59,846 nucleotides of DNA from Alphaproteobacteria bacterium (lineage in GTDB: Bacteria > Pseudomonadota > Alphaproteobacteria > Rhizobiales > Rhizobiaceae). Below, in pieces: positions 1 through 7,730 of this stretch (position 1 is its first letter; each line of letters begins with the position of its first letter). The stretch lies in the NCBI GenBank assembly GCA_016861165.1, contig BOKV01000024.1, positions 1 through 59,846 on the forward strand, written 5' to 3'. A program made the position numbers and the translations under genes. A model generated the notes under the pieces. It made no database searches. It saw nothing but the letters and a program-made list of their open reading frames with translations, and was not told the origin of the DNA.

Positions 1-1
1 C

Positions 2-529
2 GGCGAGGGTGTGGCCCGGCTGTGGGCGCGCAGGAAGATCGCCGCGCTCGAGGCCTCGCGTTCGTTCAACGCCGATCCGGCCACCACCGACCGCGCCATC
101 GAAAAGGTGGCGCTCGAGCACCACCTCGTCAGCCGGCTGACCAGCCTGGTCGCCGTCGACGTGACGCGGTCGCGCCCCAACGACGAGAAACTGTCGAACG
201 CGAAGGTGCCGCTCAACCTGCCGCAGGGCTGGGAATATGACAAGGTGTTCGGCGAGGCGCCGCTGCCGGCGATGCCGGCGACGCGTTCGCTGCGCGCCAA
301 GAGCTTCGCCCAGACCGCCGAGATGGTCGCCGCCGCGCCGTCGGCCGAGGCCGCCCAGATCGCGGCGCTGGCGCGCTCGCTCCAGCAGCCGGTCGTGCTG
401 CCGGAGGCGGCGACGCTCGCCGGCCTCGCGGTGTGGGTCGGCGCCGGGCTGCTCGCCCTTGCCGGCGCCCTGTTCGCGCTGACCCGGCGGCGCCAGCCGC
501 GCAGGCGGCCGCACTGGATGTTTGAATAG
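2..529 (+). CDS. C-terminal part of a sortase target protein (VIT/VWA-type), 5' end outside window
   Basis: The reading frame is open from the window edge to a TAG at 527-529, so only about 175 C-terminal residues are visible. The tail reads LPEAAT, then a hydrophobic membrane segment (about 20 residues), then an RRR/RRRP basic end. That is the layout of a C-terminal sorting signal. The next gene is a class GN sortase, and in that family the sortase is normally encoded beside one dedicated target with VIT and von Willebrand A domains. The N-terminal domains lie outside the window, so the VIT/VWA assignment is inferred from the pairing. The protein would be anchored in the inner membrane and cut or transferred at the LPxxxT-like motif. 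A GTG at 11 is internal and not a start. Confidence 0.7.
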   Translation, partial: GEGVARLWARRKIAALEASRSFNADPATTDRAIEKVALEHHLVSRLTSLVAVDVTRSRPNDEKLSNAKVPLNLPQGWEYDKVFGEAPLPAMPATRSLRAKSFAQTAEMVAAAPSAEAAQIAALARSLQQPVVLPEAATLAGLAVWVGAGLLALAGALFALTRRRQPRRRPHWMFE

Positions 530-530
530 A

Positions 531-797
531 GCCTCATCCCGCCGAGCGGCAAAGCGAGGCGGACAAGACGATGCGTCAGACAAAGCCTCATCCCGCCGAG
601 CGGCAAAGCGAGGCGGACAAGATGATGCGTCAGACAAAGCCTCATCCCGCCGAGCGGCAAAGCGAGGCGGACAAGATGATGCGTCAGACAAAGCCTCGTC
701 CCGCCGAGCGGCAAGGCGAGGCGGACAAGATGATGCGACAAAACCAAGAGCTGGCACAGCATGCCGATCCCGCTGGACCGGTTTCGGCTCCGGGCGC
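531..797 (+). repeat. Four tandem 54-bp repeats plus tail of a dispersed intergenic repeat
   Basis: Units begin at 531, 585, 639 and 693, exactly 54 bp apart, and each starts GCCTCATCCCGCCGAGCGG. The first three differ at one base. The fourth carries a few changes and continues into a tail (about 741-797) that ends with an imperfect dyad around GCCGATCC...GGACCGGTTTCGGC. Single related copies occur at 8801, 15838, 33734 and 48993. The array fills the gap between the sortase target and the sortase. It keeps an open frame in two phases, which creates spurious long coding frames. Confidence 0.9.
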
Positions 798-804
798 GAC
801 GGCG

Positions 805-1422
805 ATGGCGGCGCCGGCGCGCCTTGTCCCACTGACCCTGCCACGGCTCGACGGGCATTGGCGCGTGCCGGTGCGCGTCGTCGCGGTGGCGCTGGCGGTC
901 GCCGGCGCCGCCATCTTCGCCCACGGTTCGTGGCTGAAGGTCAAGGCGGTGGCCGCGCAGGTCCTGCTCGAACGCGCCTTCGCCCAGACGGGCCGCACCG
1001 GCGTCGCCCCGCCGCCCTGGCCGTGGGCCGACATCCGGCCGCTGGCGCGGCTCACCGCGCCGCGCCTCGGCGCCTCGGCGATCGTGCTCGACGGGGCGAG
1101 CGGCGAGGCGCTCGCCTTCGGCCCGGCTCGCGTCGGCGGCACGCCGGAGCCGGGCGCGCGCGGCACATCGGTCATCGCCGGTCACCGCGACAGCCATTTC
1201 GCCTGGATCGGCGGGCTCGCCGCCGGCGACCGGCTCACCGTCAGCCGGCCGGATGGCACCAGCCTCGATTTCGAGGTGCGCCGCGCCTGGGTGGCGCGCT
1301 ACGATGAGACCGGCATTGACGCGGCCGCCGACGAGCGGCTCATGGTGCTGGCGACCTGCTGGCCGCTCGACGGCTCGGTGCGCGGCCCGCTGCGCTACAT
1401 CGTCGAGGCGGTGGCGGAGTAG
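805..1422 (+). CDS. Class GN sortase
   Basis: Cysteine transpeptidase of the sortase superfamily, about 205 aa. An N-terminal membrane helix (about residues 22-40) is followed by the catalytic domain. Visible catalytic residues are the His in GHRDSHF, the Cys in LATCWP and the Arg in GPLRYIVE near the C-terminus, in the usual order. The frame is open back to 571, but everything upstream of about 797 is tandem repeat DNA. ATG 805 is therefore preferred and gives the usual family length; ATG 730 is the alternative. The neighbour upstream is its likely sole substrate. Class GN sortases of Gram-negative bacteria are known from sequence surveys, but their physiological role is poorly defined. Confidence 0.85.
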   Translation: MAAPARLVPLTLPRLDGHWRVPVRVVAVALAVAGAAIFAHGSWLKVKAVAAQVLLERAFAQTGRTGVAPPPWPWADIRPLARLTAPRLGASAIVLDGASGEALAFGPARVGGTPEPGARGTSVIAGHRDSHFAWIGGLAAGDRLTVSRPDGTSLDFEVRRAWVARYDETGIDAAADERLMVLATCWPLDGSVRGPLRYIVEAVAE

Positions 1423-1557
1423 CTAAAGGCCTGCGAATGCAATCCTACTATCGGCGGCATTAATGTCGGGCCCCGCAGACTAAGGTGTTGCAGGCGCCAC
1501 TGGATGGGGGCAGGATTATTTGTTCCGATAGCGCGGTGCAAGGGGAATTGCTTGGCA

Positions 1558-2211
1558 GTGCCTCCGACGAGAAAGGATGCTGCAAAGGTCAACGACCTCA
1601 TTCGGCGAGGCGAGGCGATTCTGCGCGAACTCCACGACGAGCAAGCGCGGTGGAAGACGTGGGGAGCGGCATTCGTCTCGGGGATGAGGGGCGATGTGAC
1701 GTCGGGTGGTCGCGATGCGCCCATCTGGATCGAGTTCATTCATAGGCCGCGCGAAAGTTGCTTTTGGAATTTTATGAGTCGGTTCGGGCAGGTTTTTTCT
1801 TTGCTTGCCGTATTTATTTCTGCAGGTGGCCTCTGGATGACAATATGGCAGTATCGGGAACAAGTCAAAGAACTCAATGCAAGTACCATCTACAATGTCG
1901 CCCGCGAAGGTCGGGCGCTGGTAGCGGACGCCAATACGACGACAGGGCAATTGATAAATTTTCATTTCTCCGTATATTATCTTCAAGAGAAGGGCGTCGT
2001 TGATCGAGAGTTGCAACGCTTGCTGCTACTGGATCTTTGTGAATTGACAAAACGTAAGCCAGAATTCAACCGAACATGGGAAGGTGTGAGCGCCTATTAT
2101 CCCGAGAGTTTTCGCAACTCAGTCGAAGCGATGCGATCGCTGCAAGAATGCTCGCTCGACGCGCTTGACGGGATCGCCGGTTCAATTTCGGTGCTGAGGG
2201 GGGGGCAATGA
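1558..2211 (+). CDS. Hypothetical membrane protein (first gene of an AT-richer pair)
   Basis: I do not recognise this protein. From GTG 1558, preceded by AAGGGGA at 1540, it is about 217 aa; an ATG at 1504 would add 18 residues. An N-terminal charged helical region (residues 8-40) is followed by one clear membrane segment around FSLLAVFISAGGLWMTIW (about residues 83-100) and a helical, polar C-terminal half with several Cys. Base composition is visibly lower in GC than the neighbours, which suggests acquisition. The stop overlaps the start of the next gene (ATGA), so the two are translationally coupled. Confidence 0.55.
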   Translation: MPPTRKDAAKVNDLIRRGEAILRELHDEQARWKTWGAAFVSGMRGDVTSGGRDAPIWIEFIHRPRESCFWNFMSRFGQVFSLLAVFISAGGLWMTIWQYREQVKELNASTIYNVAREGRALVADANTTTGQLINFHFSVYYLQEKGVVDRELQRLLLLDLCELTKRKPEFNRTWEGVSAYYPESFRNSVEAMRSLQECSLDALDGIAGSISVLRGGQ

Positions 2212-2807
2212 ACTGGGCAAGATATGGCCTGGCTGTGGCATTGACCATGTGGCTCGCGGATCAGGCAGGCGCCATAGTCACCTCGAACGTTGGTGGCAAA
2301 AGCACAGTCGACAAAGAACTAGCCCAAGTCATATCGGTGCGTTCCAGCGGAGCCGCACAACAGATATGGACCGCCATCAATGAAATCGAAACGTCGCATG
2401 ATTTGGCTATGGGGGCCGACTATGTTAAGGTGGCGTTAGCCTCACTGAGCGAAATCGTGGGACTGCTTGACCAAGCGATCAAGGGCGCAAGTACTACAAC
2501 GCTCACGATTGGCGACCCCGCCCAAATCCAACTCGAACCGAAACTTGCAGAGTCTGCCGGGTCGGTTAATGCTGCTGACGTGATGGAATACCTCAAGCAG
2601 CGAATCCGACCGTGGCCGCCGTCCGAACGTGCAACATTGGAGTTCCTTCAGGCAGAGACCAGATTCGCTGTCGGTGCGATCGAGATGATGCAGGCAGGTC
2701 AACTCGGAGGCAACGAGGACATGGTGCGTTTCGGCGTCCTGACCTTCACGCGCTACCAGTACGCGGTCACGGCTTTTTCGGTCCTGTGGGCGCTGGTTGT
2801 ATCGTGA
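2208..2807 (+). CDS. Hypothetical exported protein (second gene of the pair)
   Basis: 199 aa with no recognisable family. It begins with a signal-peptide-like segment (hydrophobic residues 7-20, then a plausible cleavage after QAGA). The rest is helical and polar and ends in a short hydrophobic stretch (AFSVLWALVVS) that could be a C-terminal membrane anchor. The ATG overlaps the stop of the upstream membrane-protein gene by 4 bp, which points to coupled expression and perhaps a complex. Codon use is less GC-biased than the flanking genes. The stop lies 7 bp from the end of the convergent dehydrogenase gene. Confidence 0.55.
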   Translation: MNWARYGLAVALTMWLADQAGAIVTSNVGGKSTVDKELAQVISVRSSGAAQQIWTAINEIETSHDLAMGADYVKVALASLSEIVGLLDQAIKGASTTTLTIGDPAQIQLEPKLAESAGSVNAADVMEYLKQRIRPWPPSERATLEFLQAETRFAVGAIEMMQAGQLGGNEDMVRFGVLTFTRYQYAVTAFSVLWALVVS

Positions 2808-2814
2808 AGCCGGA

Positions 2815-3711
2815 CTATTCCACCTCCACCCCGTTCATCTGGGCGATGAAGTCGGCCAGCATCGGCACGTAGCGCTCGCCCTGGCCGGCCGCCTCCATGG
2901 CGGCGAAGGCGTTTTTCACGACGGACTGGACCGAGTTCACTGAGCCGGAGGCGTTGGCCATGTTGGCGAGGTAGCGCATGTCCTTGTGGGCGTTGGCGAT
3001 GGTGAAGCGGTGGGCGCTCTCGTCGCGCTCGAGCGTCCATTTCATGAAAGTCTGGTAGAAGCCGCTCGACATGCGCCCCGGCGCGATCACCGAATCGAAC
3101 TGCTCGGCCGAAAGCCCGTTCTTGCGGGCGATCGCCAGCGCCTCGGCATAAAGCACGGCGTAGCCCATGGCGATGAAGTTGTTGATGAGCTTCATCTTGT
3201 GGCCCAGCCCGACCGGGCCGAGATGGACGATCACCCCGGCCCAGCATTCGAGCACCGGGCGGATGGCGGCGAAAACCTGAGGGTCGGCGCCGACCATGGT
3301 GTCGAGCGTGCCGGCCTCGGCTTCCTTCGGCGTGCGCGACAGCGGCGCGTCGACCATCACCATCCCGGCCGCCGCCAGTTCCTCGGCCAGCTTCAGGGTG
3401 CTGACCGGGTCCGAGGTCGAGCAGTCGATGACGATGAGGCCGTCACGTCCCGAGGCGATCAGCCCGTCGGGGCCGCGGATCAGCGCCTCGACCTGCGGGC
3501 TGCCGGTGACGCACAGATGGACGATGTCGCACTGGCGGCCGATCTCGGCGGCGCTCGCCGCCTCGCGGGCGCCGCGCCCGACAAGATCTTCGACCGGCGC
3601 CCGGTTGCGATGGCCCATGACCACCAGCTCGTAGCCCTTCTCGACGATGTTCTTGGCCATGCCGTGGCCCATCAGGCCCACGCCGATGAAACCGATCACC
3701 GGTTTCGCCAT
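2815..3711 (-). CDS. NAD(P)-dependent oxidoreductase, 3-hydroxyisobutyrate dehydrogenase family
   Basis: 298 aa, the usual length for beta-hydroxyacid dehydrogenases. The N-terminal Rossmann motif is GFIGVGLMG (residues 6-14). The conserved Lys of the catalytic helix is in GLGHKMKLINN (about residues 170-180). The substrate loop is usually DAPVSGG but here reads DAPLSRTP, so the substrate is probably not 3-hydroxyisobutyrate itself. It is the last gene of a minus-strand operon, 16 bp after the epimerase gene, which suggests a shared carbohydrate or hydroxy-acid pathway. Family assignment is firm; the substrate is unknown. Confidence 0.85.
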   Translation of the reverse strand: MAKPVIGFIGVGLMGHGMAKNIVEKGYELVVMGHRNRAPVEDLVGRGAREAASAAEIGRQCDIVHLCVTGSPQVEALIRGPDGLIASGRDGLIVIDCSTSDPVSTLKLAEELAAAGMVMVDAPLSRTPKEAEAGTLDTMVGADPQVFAAIRPVLECWAGVIVHLGPVGLGHKMKLINNFIAMGYAVLYAEALAIARKNGLSAEQFDSVIAPGRMSSGFYQTFMKWTLERDESAHRFTIANAHKDMRYLANMANASGSVNSVQSVVKNAFAAMEAAGQGERYVPMLADFIAQMNGVEVE

Positions 3712-3727
3712 TCTGAATTCCTCCGGT

Positions 3728-4666
3728 TCAGCCGTTGATCGGCTTCACATATTTGCGCCAGTCGTGCTGTTCTACGAAGCCCAGCACCTGGCGGATCTTG
3801 GCGTTCGAGAACAGCGCCTCGTGCTCGCCGAGCGCCCGGCTGACCGGCACGTCGGGGAAGAAGCGCCGCAATATCTCCGTGTTCGGCAGGTCGACCGAAT
3901 TGGTATCATTGCCGGCATTGAAGATCTGGAAGCCGAGGCCGTCGCGGGCCAGGCACAGGTCGACGATCTGGCCGAGATCGCGCGCGTCGATATAGCAGAA
4001 CACGTTGCGCCGGCGCACCTGCGGGTTGGCGAAGAAGCCGGGAAACCGGTCGTATTCGTGCGGCTCGATCACGTTGCCGATCCTGAGAGCGTAGATGTCG
4101 AAGCCGGAACGGCGCTGGAAGGCGCGCCCTGTCTGCTCGTTGACCACCTTGGACAGGCCGTAGCTGTCCATCGGGTCGACATCGTAGTCCTCCTCGAGCG
4201 GCAGCACCGTGGGGTCGACGACGCCGTCGGCGAAGCAGACGCCGTAGGTGGTCTCCGAGGAGGCGAAGACGATCTTGGTGATGCCGAGCTTCACCGCTGC
4301 CTCGATCACGTTGTAGGTGCCCATCACGTTGACCCGGAACATCTCGTTGTCGGGGCGGATGAGGATGCGCGGAACCGCGGCGAAATGGACGACGGCGTCG
4401 AAGCGCGGCACCCCGGTGCCGGGTTCCAGCTCGTCGAAATTGGCGTAGCTGGTCATCGCGTTGAACACCTCGCCCGAATCGGTGATGTCGACCGTCAGCT
4501 GGTCGATGCCCGGCTCGTTCAGGGCGGCGAGGTCGATGTTGACGACGCGGTGGCCGCGGTCGCGCAGGTAGCGGACGACGTGGCGGCCGGCCTTGCCGGA
4601 ACCGCCGGTGAAGAAGACGCGTTTGGGCTTGCTCAATTCGTGGTTTCCTTGCGGGAGAGAAGTCAT
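3728..4666 (-). CDS. NAD(P)-dependent sugar epimerase/dehydratase (extended SDR)
   Basis: 312 aa extended short-chain dehydrogenase. The nucleotide-binding motif is FFTGGSGKAGRH (about residues 18-29), and an acidic residue after the second strand (NIDLA) favours NAD. The active site is visible as the Ser pair in SSETTYG and the catalytic YGLSK motif (Tyr-x-x-x-Lys). HFAAVPR matches the usual HLAA region. It starts 3 bp after the upstream PH-like gene ends and lies 16 bp before the dehydrogenase, so the three genes look like one transcript. The substrate, a nucleotide sugar or free hydroxy acid, cannot be read from sequence. Confidence 0.85.
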   Translation of the reverse strand: MTSLPQGNHELSKPKRVFFTGGSGKAGRHVVRYLRDRGHRVVNIDLAALNEPGIDQLTVDITDSGEVFNAMTSYANFDELEPGTGVPRFDAVVHFAAVPRILIRPDNEMFRVNVMGTYNVIEAAVKLGITKIVFASSETTYGVCFADGVVDPTVLPLEEDYDVDPMDSYGLSKVVNEQTGRAFQRRSGFDIYALRIGNVIEPHEYDRFPGFFANPQVRRRNVFCYIDARDLGQIVDLCLARDGLGFQIFNAGNDTNSVDLPNTEILRRFFPDVPVSRALGEHEALFSNAKIRQVLGFVEQHDWRKYVKPING

Positions 4667-4669
4667 GGG

Positions 4670-5260
4670 CTACGGCGCCACCACGGCGAGCCGTTTCTCG
4701 ACCTGCGCTCTCGCCCCGTCGGGGTCGGCAAGGTCGGCGACGGCGGCTTTGGCGCCAGTGGTCAGGTCCATCACCAGCGTGCCGCCGCCGAAGATAAGGC
4801 CGGAGAGACCGCGCTTGACCCGCACCCGCTCGATCAGCTCGAACGGCATGTCGACCGGCAGGTCGCGCGGCCAGCCGGGGTGGTAGCGCACGGCGTTGGC
4901 GAGCACCTGCAGGCGGATCGTCGCGTAGCGCAGAAAGGCGTGGGCGGCGAGCAACGGCACGCCGATCGCCATGACGATGATGACCAGGCGCGCCAGCGCG
5001 AAGTCGCTGCGCCCGGTCGAATAGAGATAGGTCCAGGCGGCGGCATAGAGCAGGGCGATCGCCGCCGTCGGCAGGAACAGCTGCCAGCGGGCGCGATAGA
5101 CCGGCACCGCCGCGGCGTCGTCGAGCTCGAACACCGCCACGTCCTCGACGACGTGGACGTGCGGCACGCCGGGCCGGGCGGCGTCGACGTCGCCGGCACC
5201 CTGCGCCTCGTCGGCCTGCCGCCGCGCCGGCTCGGCCGCCATGTCGTCGGTTCCGGTCAT
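4670..5260 (-). CDS. Membrane protein with bacterial PH-like domain
   Basis: About 196 aa from ATG 5260; an in-frame ATG at 5302 would add 14 residues. The first 60 residues are acidic and low-complexity. Two membrane helices follow (around LFLPTAAIALLYAAAW and LARLVIIVMAIGVPLLAAH). The cytosolic C-terminal part has the pattern of the small bacterial PH domain (RYHPGWPRDLPVDMPFELIERVRV, then GGGTLVMDL). Such proteins are usually uncharacterised membrane components. It is the first gene of the operon with the epimerase and dehydrogenase; no functional link between them is evident. Confidence 0.6.
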   Translation of the reverse strand: MTGTDDMAAEPARRQADEAQGAGDVDAARPGVPHVHVVEDVAVFELDDAAAVPVYRARWQLFLPTAAIALLYAAAWTYLYSTGRSDFALARLVIIVMAIGVPLLAAHAFLRYATIRLQVLANAVRYHPGWPRDLPVDMPFELIERVRVKRGLSGLIFGGGTLVMDLTTGAKAAVADLADPDGARAQVEKRLAVVAP

Positions 5261-5436
5261 CGCCTGCTCCGCCGCTTCCGTCCGCCGGCCGCCGGCTGGC
5301 AAGGGCCGGCCGCCGCGCGGGGCTCACCCTATCACCATCGGCGCGAGGGAAAAGGGGTGGCGCGCCATTCCCTCGGAACTGGCGCCGACCGCGCTATGTA
5401 ACCGATCGGATGTCGCCGTCCGACGGAGCCCGCCAC

Positions 5437-6561
5437 ATGACATATCGCGCGATCCTGATCATCGTCCTGGTCGCCGCCGGCATCGCGCCGCCGGCGTCCG
5501 CCGCCGAATTCGCAACCGAGGAACTGGCCATCGATGTGGAGGTGGTCGCCGACCGGCTGCGCCACCCCTGGGCCGTCGCCATGCTGCCCGACGGCTCGCT
5601 GCTGGTGACCGAGCGGCGCGGCAGCCTGCTGCACATCGCCGGCGACCGCCGCACCGAGATCGCCGGCGTGCCGGCGGTGGCGGCGGTCGGGCAGGGCGGC
5701 CTGCTCGACGTCGCCGTCGATGAGGATTTCGCCCGCAGCCGGCGCATCTGGCTGAGCTATGCCGAGCCCGGACCGGGCGGCGCGTCGACGGCGCTGGCGA
5801 CCGGGGTGTTGTCGGCCGACGGCTCGCGGCTCGAACATGTCGAGCGGCTGTTCGTGATGGCCAGGAAGACCGGCACGCGCCTCCATTTCGGCTCGCGCAT
5901 CGTGCTCGCCCCGGACGACATGCTGTTCCTGACCACGGGCGACCGGGGCGACGGCCCGCGGGCCCAGGACTTCTTTGATTCGGCCGGCGCCGTCATCCGG
6001 CTCAAGCGCAACGGCACCGTGCCGCCCGACAATCCGTTCGCCGACGGCACCCGCGGCCTGCCCGAACTGTGGTCGAAGGGCCACCGCAACATCCAGGGCG
6101 CCGCCTGGGACGCCGCCCGGGGGCTCTTGTGGACGGTCGAGCACGGCGCGATGGGCGGCGACGAGATCAACCGGCCCGAGCCCGGGCGCAACTATGGCTG
6201 GCCGGTCATCACCTATGGCCGCAACTATGACGGCGCCAGGATCGGCATCGGCACCGAGGCACCGGGCTACGAGCAGCCTGTCCACTATTGGGACCCGTCG
6301 ATCGCGCCGTCGGGCCTTGCCGTCGTCAGTGGCGATCTGTTCGGCGAATGGCGGGGCGACCTGCTGGTCGGCGCGCTGGCCGGCCAGATGCTGGTCCGCC
6401 TGTCCGTCGACGCGCAGGGGCGCATCGTCGGCGAGGAGCGCATGCTGGAGGGCCGCTACGGCCGCATCCGCGACGTGCGCGTGCTCGCCGACGGCGCCGT
6501 GTGGATGGTGACCGACGAGCCGAGCGGGCAGTTGCTGCGCATCACCCCGGTGCGGCGCTGA
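5437..6561 (+). CDS. PQQ-dependent aldose sugar dehydrogenase (YliI/soluble GDH-like), periplasmic
   Basis: 374 aa from ATG 5437 (MTYRAILI), which places a clean signal peptide ending PASA/AEF at the N-terminus; ATG 5410 is also in frame. The six-bladed propeller family is recognisable from HPWAVAMLPDGSLLVTER, GQGGLLDVAVD, LHFGSRI with its conserved catalytic His, GHRNIQGAAWD, EHGAMGGDEIN and NYGWPVITYG. These correspond to the PQQ- and calcium-binding blocks. It would oxidise aldoses in the periplasm and pass electrons to the respiratory chain. It is divergently oriented from the preceding operon. No PQQ synthesis genes are in the window. Confidence 0.9.
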   Translation: MTYRAILIIVLVAAGIAPPASAAEFATEELAIDVEVVADRLRHPWAVAMLPDGSLLVTERRGSLLHIAGDRRTEIAGVPAVAAVGQGGLLDVAVDEDFARSRRIWLSYAEPGPGGASTALATGVLSADGSRLEHVERLFVMARKTGTRLHFGSRIVLAPDDMLFLTTGDRGDGPRAQDFFDSAGAVIRLKRNGTVPPDNPFADGTRGLPELWSKGHRNIQGAAWDAARGLLWTVEHGAMGGDEINRPEPGRNYGWPVITYGRNYDGARIGIGTEAPGYEQPVHYWDPSIAPSGLAVVSGDLFGEWRGDLLVGALAGQMLVRLSVDAQGRIVGEERMLEGRYGRIRDVRVLADGAVWMVTDEPSGQLLRITPVRR

Positions 6562-6593
6562 GGACAGCGCCGCCCGGCGGCAAGCGGTCGCGG

Positions 6594-7166
6594 CTACTGG
6601 CTGTCGACGATCAGCCGGGCGAGCTGGCCGTATTCCTCGCAGGCCTTGGAGCCGCAGATGCGCTCGATCTCGGAGAGCTGCTCGCGCGCCCTCTCCATCA
6701 GGCCAAGCTGGATGTAGGCCTCGCCCAGATATTCGCGCACCAGGCTGAAATCGGGGTCCCGGGCGACCGCCGCCTGGTAGTAGCCGAGTGCCTCGTCCAT
6801 GCGGCCGAGCTTGCGGTGCGAATAGCCGAGATAGTTGAGGACGCGCGGGTCGTCCCGGTCGGGCGCCGATTTCAGCGCCGTGATCGCCTTGTCGTAGTGG
6901 CCGGCCATGGCCATCGCCCGGCCGTAGTCATAGATCATGCCCTGCTTGTCCTCGGCCGGCTTGTCGACATCGGCGGCGTCGACGCACTTGCCCTTCTCGC
7001 CGGTGTCCTCGTTGTCCGCCTCCTCGTCCCAGACCAGGCCGTCGTCGCATTCCTTGGCGGCGGTCGTTGGCGCCTGCTCGCCGACGGCCAGCGCCGCAGT
7101 CGTGGAAGTGGCCGCCAGCCCTGCCGCGAGGATCAGCGCGAGAGCCGAATTGACGAGGTTTTTCAT
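6594..7166 (-). CDS. Exported TPR-repeat protein
   Basis: 190 aa. The start at 7166 is chosen because a strong Shine-Dalgarno (AGGAGAT) sits just upstream and a signal peptide (MKNLVNSALALILAAG... to ALA) follows directly. A Cys-containing acidic linker (ECDDGLVW...KGKCVDAA) precedes tetratricopeptide repeats. The repeats include YDYGRAMAMAGHYDKAITAL, VLNYLGYSHRKLGRMDEALGYY and LVREYLGEAYIQLGLMERAREQL. The C-terminus has a second Cys pair (CGSKACEEY), typical of a small group of rhizobial periplasmic TPR proteins. A role in protein-protein interaction in the periplasm is inferred only from the repeats. Confidence 0.85.
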   Translation of the reverse strand: MKNLVNSALALILAAGLAATSTTAALAVGEQAPTTAAKECDDGLVWDEEADNEDTGEKGKCVDAADVDKPAEDKQGMIYDYGRAMAMAGHYDKAITALKSAPDRDDPRVLNYLGYSHRKLGRMDEALGYYQAAVARDPDFSLVREYLGEAYIQLGLMERAREQLSEIERICGSKACEEYGQLARLIVDSQ

Positions 7167-7265
7167 GAGGATCTCCTGAAACACCAGAAGGCGGCGGCAC
7201 GCTCGCGCCGCGTTGGCCTTGTCAATATACACCCAATGCTGCGGTCGGCGGAGTGCAAAAACGCA

Positions 7266-7289
7266 CACCGGCGCATTGCCGCGCCGGTG
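7266..7289. terminator. Hairpin between two minus-strand genes
   Basis: Perfect 9-bp inverted repeat CACCGGCGC / GCGCCGGTG with a 6-nt loop. It lies between the stop of the small His-rich gene (7347) and the start of the TPR gene (7166), all on the minus strand. It could end the upstream transcript. There is no clear U-run, so a factor-independent terminator is not certain. A shorter stem (CCGTTT/AAACGG, 7317-7332) lies next to it. Confidence 0.4.
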
Positions 7290-7346
7290 CGCCGGTCTCC
7301 ATCGGGATCGACAGCGCCGTTTCGAAAAACGGTGCCAGGTCAGGAC

Positions 7347-7652
7347 CTACCAGCGCGGCCCGACATAAACGAAGGGCAGCGGCACCACGATCGCCGGCGC
7401 GTAATAGGCGTGCGGGCGGTAGTGGCGGCGATAGCTCTTCGCATATTTGCGATGGTAGGGCCGCGCATAGCGGTGGTGATGGCGGTAGGCGTGATGGGCG
7501 ATCGCGCCGCCGATCAGGGCGCCGACGATGGCCGGCCCCACCCAGTCATGCGCCCGCGCCTGGCGCACCTCACCGGCGCCGGCCAGCGCCACCGCGAAGG
7601 CGGCGATGGTGAACAGACGCAGCGCGGTTGCCGGAATCGACATCCTGCTCAT
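7347..7652 (-). CDS. Small exported His/Tyr/Arg-rich protein
   Basis: 101 aa (or 98 from the second Met at 7643). A signal peptide (residues about 8-34, ending QARA) is followed by a glycine-zipper-like segment (VGPAIVGALIGGAIA) and a tail rich in HH, HR, YR and PY (AYRHHHRYARPYHRKY...). Small secreted proteins of this composition are common in Rhizobiales and often sit near BA14K genes, as here. The His clusters could bind metal, but nothing establishes a function. Confidence 0.65.
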   Translation of the reverse strand: MSRMSIPATALRLFTIAAFAVALAGAGEVRQARAHDWVGPAIVGALIGGAIAHHAYRHHHRYARPYHRKYAKSYRRHYRPHAYYAPAIVVPLPFVYVGPRW

Positions 7653-7730
7653 GTCGCTATCCTCCTGCCTCTCGGCGGCCGCCGCCCCTTGCGAAGCGGC
7701 AGTCCGGCCCTGGAGCCCCCCGTAGTCAAC

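Noticed and set aside
531..746. Possible CRISPR-like repeats
   Set aside because: The units are contiguous and have no spacers; they are a tandem expansion of a dispersed repeat.
522..1307. Long plus-strand frame with repeated SRRAAKRGGQDD peptides
   Set aside because: It is a translation of the 54-bp tandem repeat and of the wrong frame of the sortase gene.
3647..5401. 584-aa plus-strand open frame over the epimerase operon
   Set aside because: It is antisense to three well-recognised genes and its translation has no protein-like motif; high GC makes such frames common.
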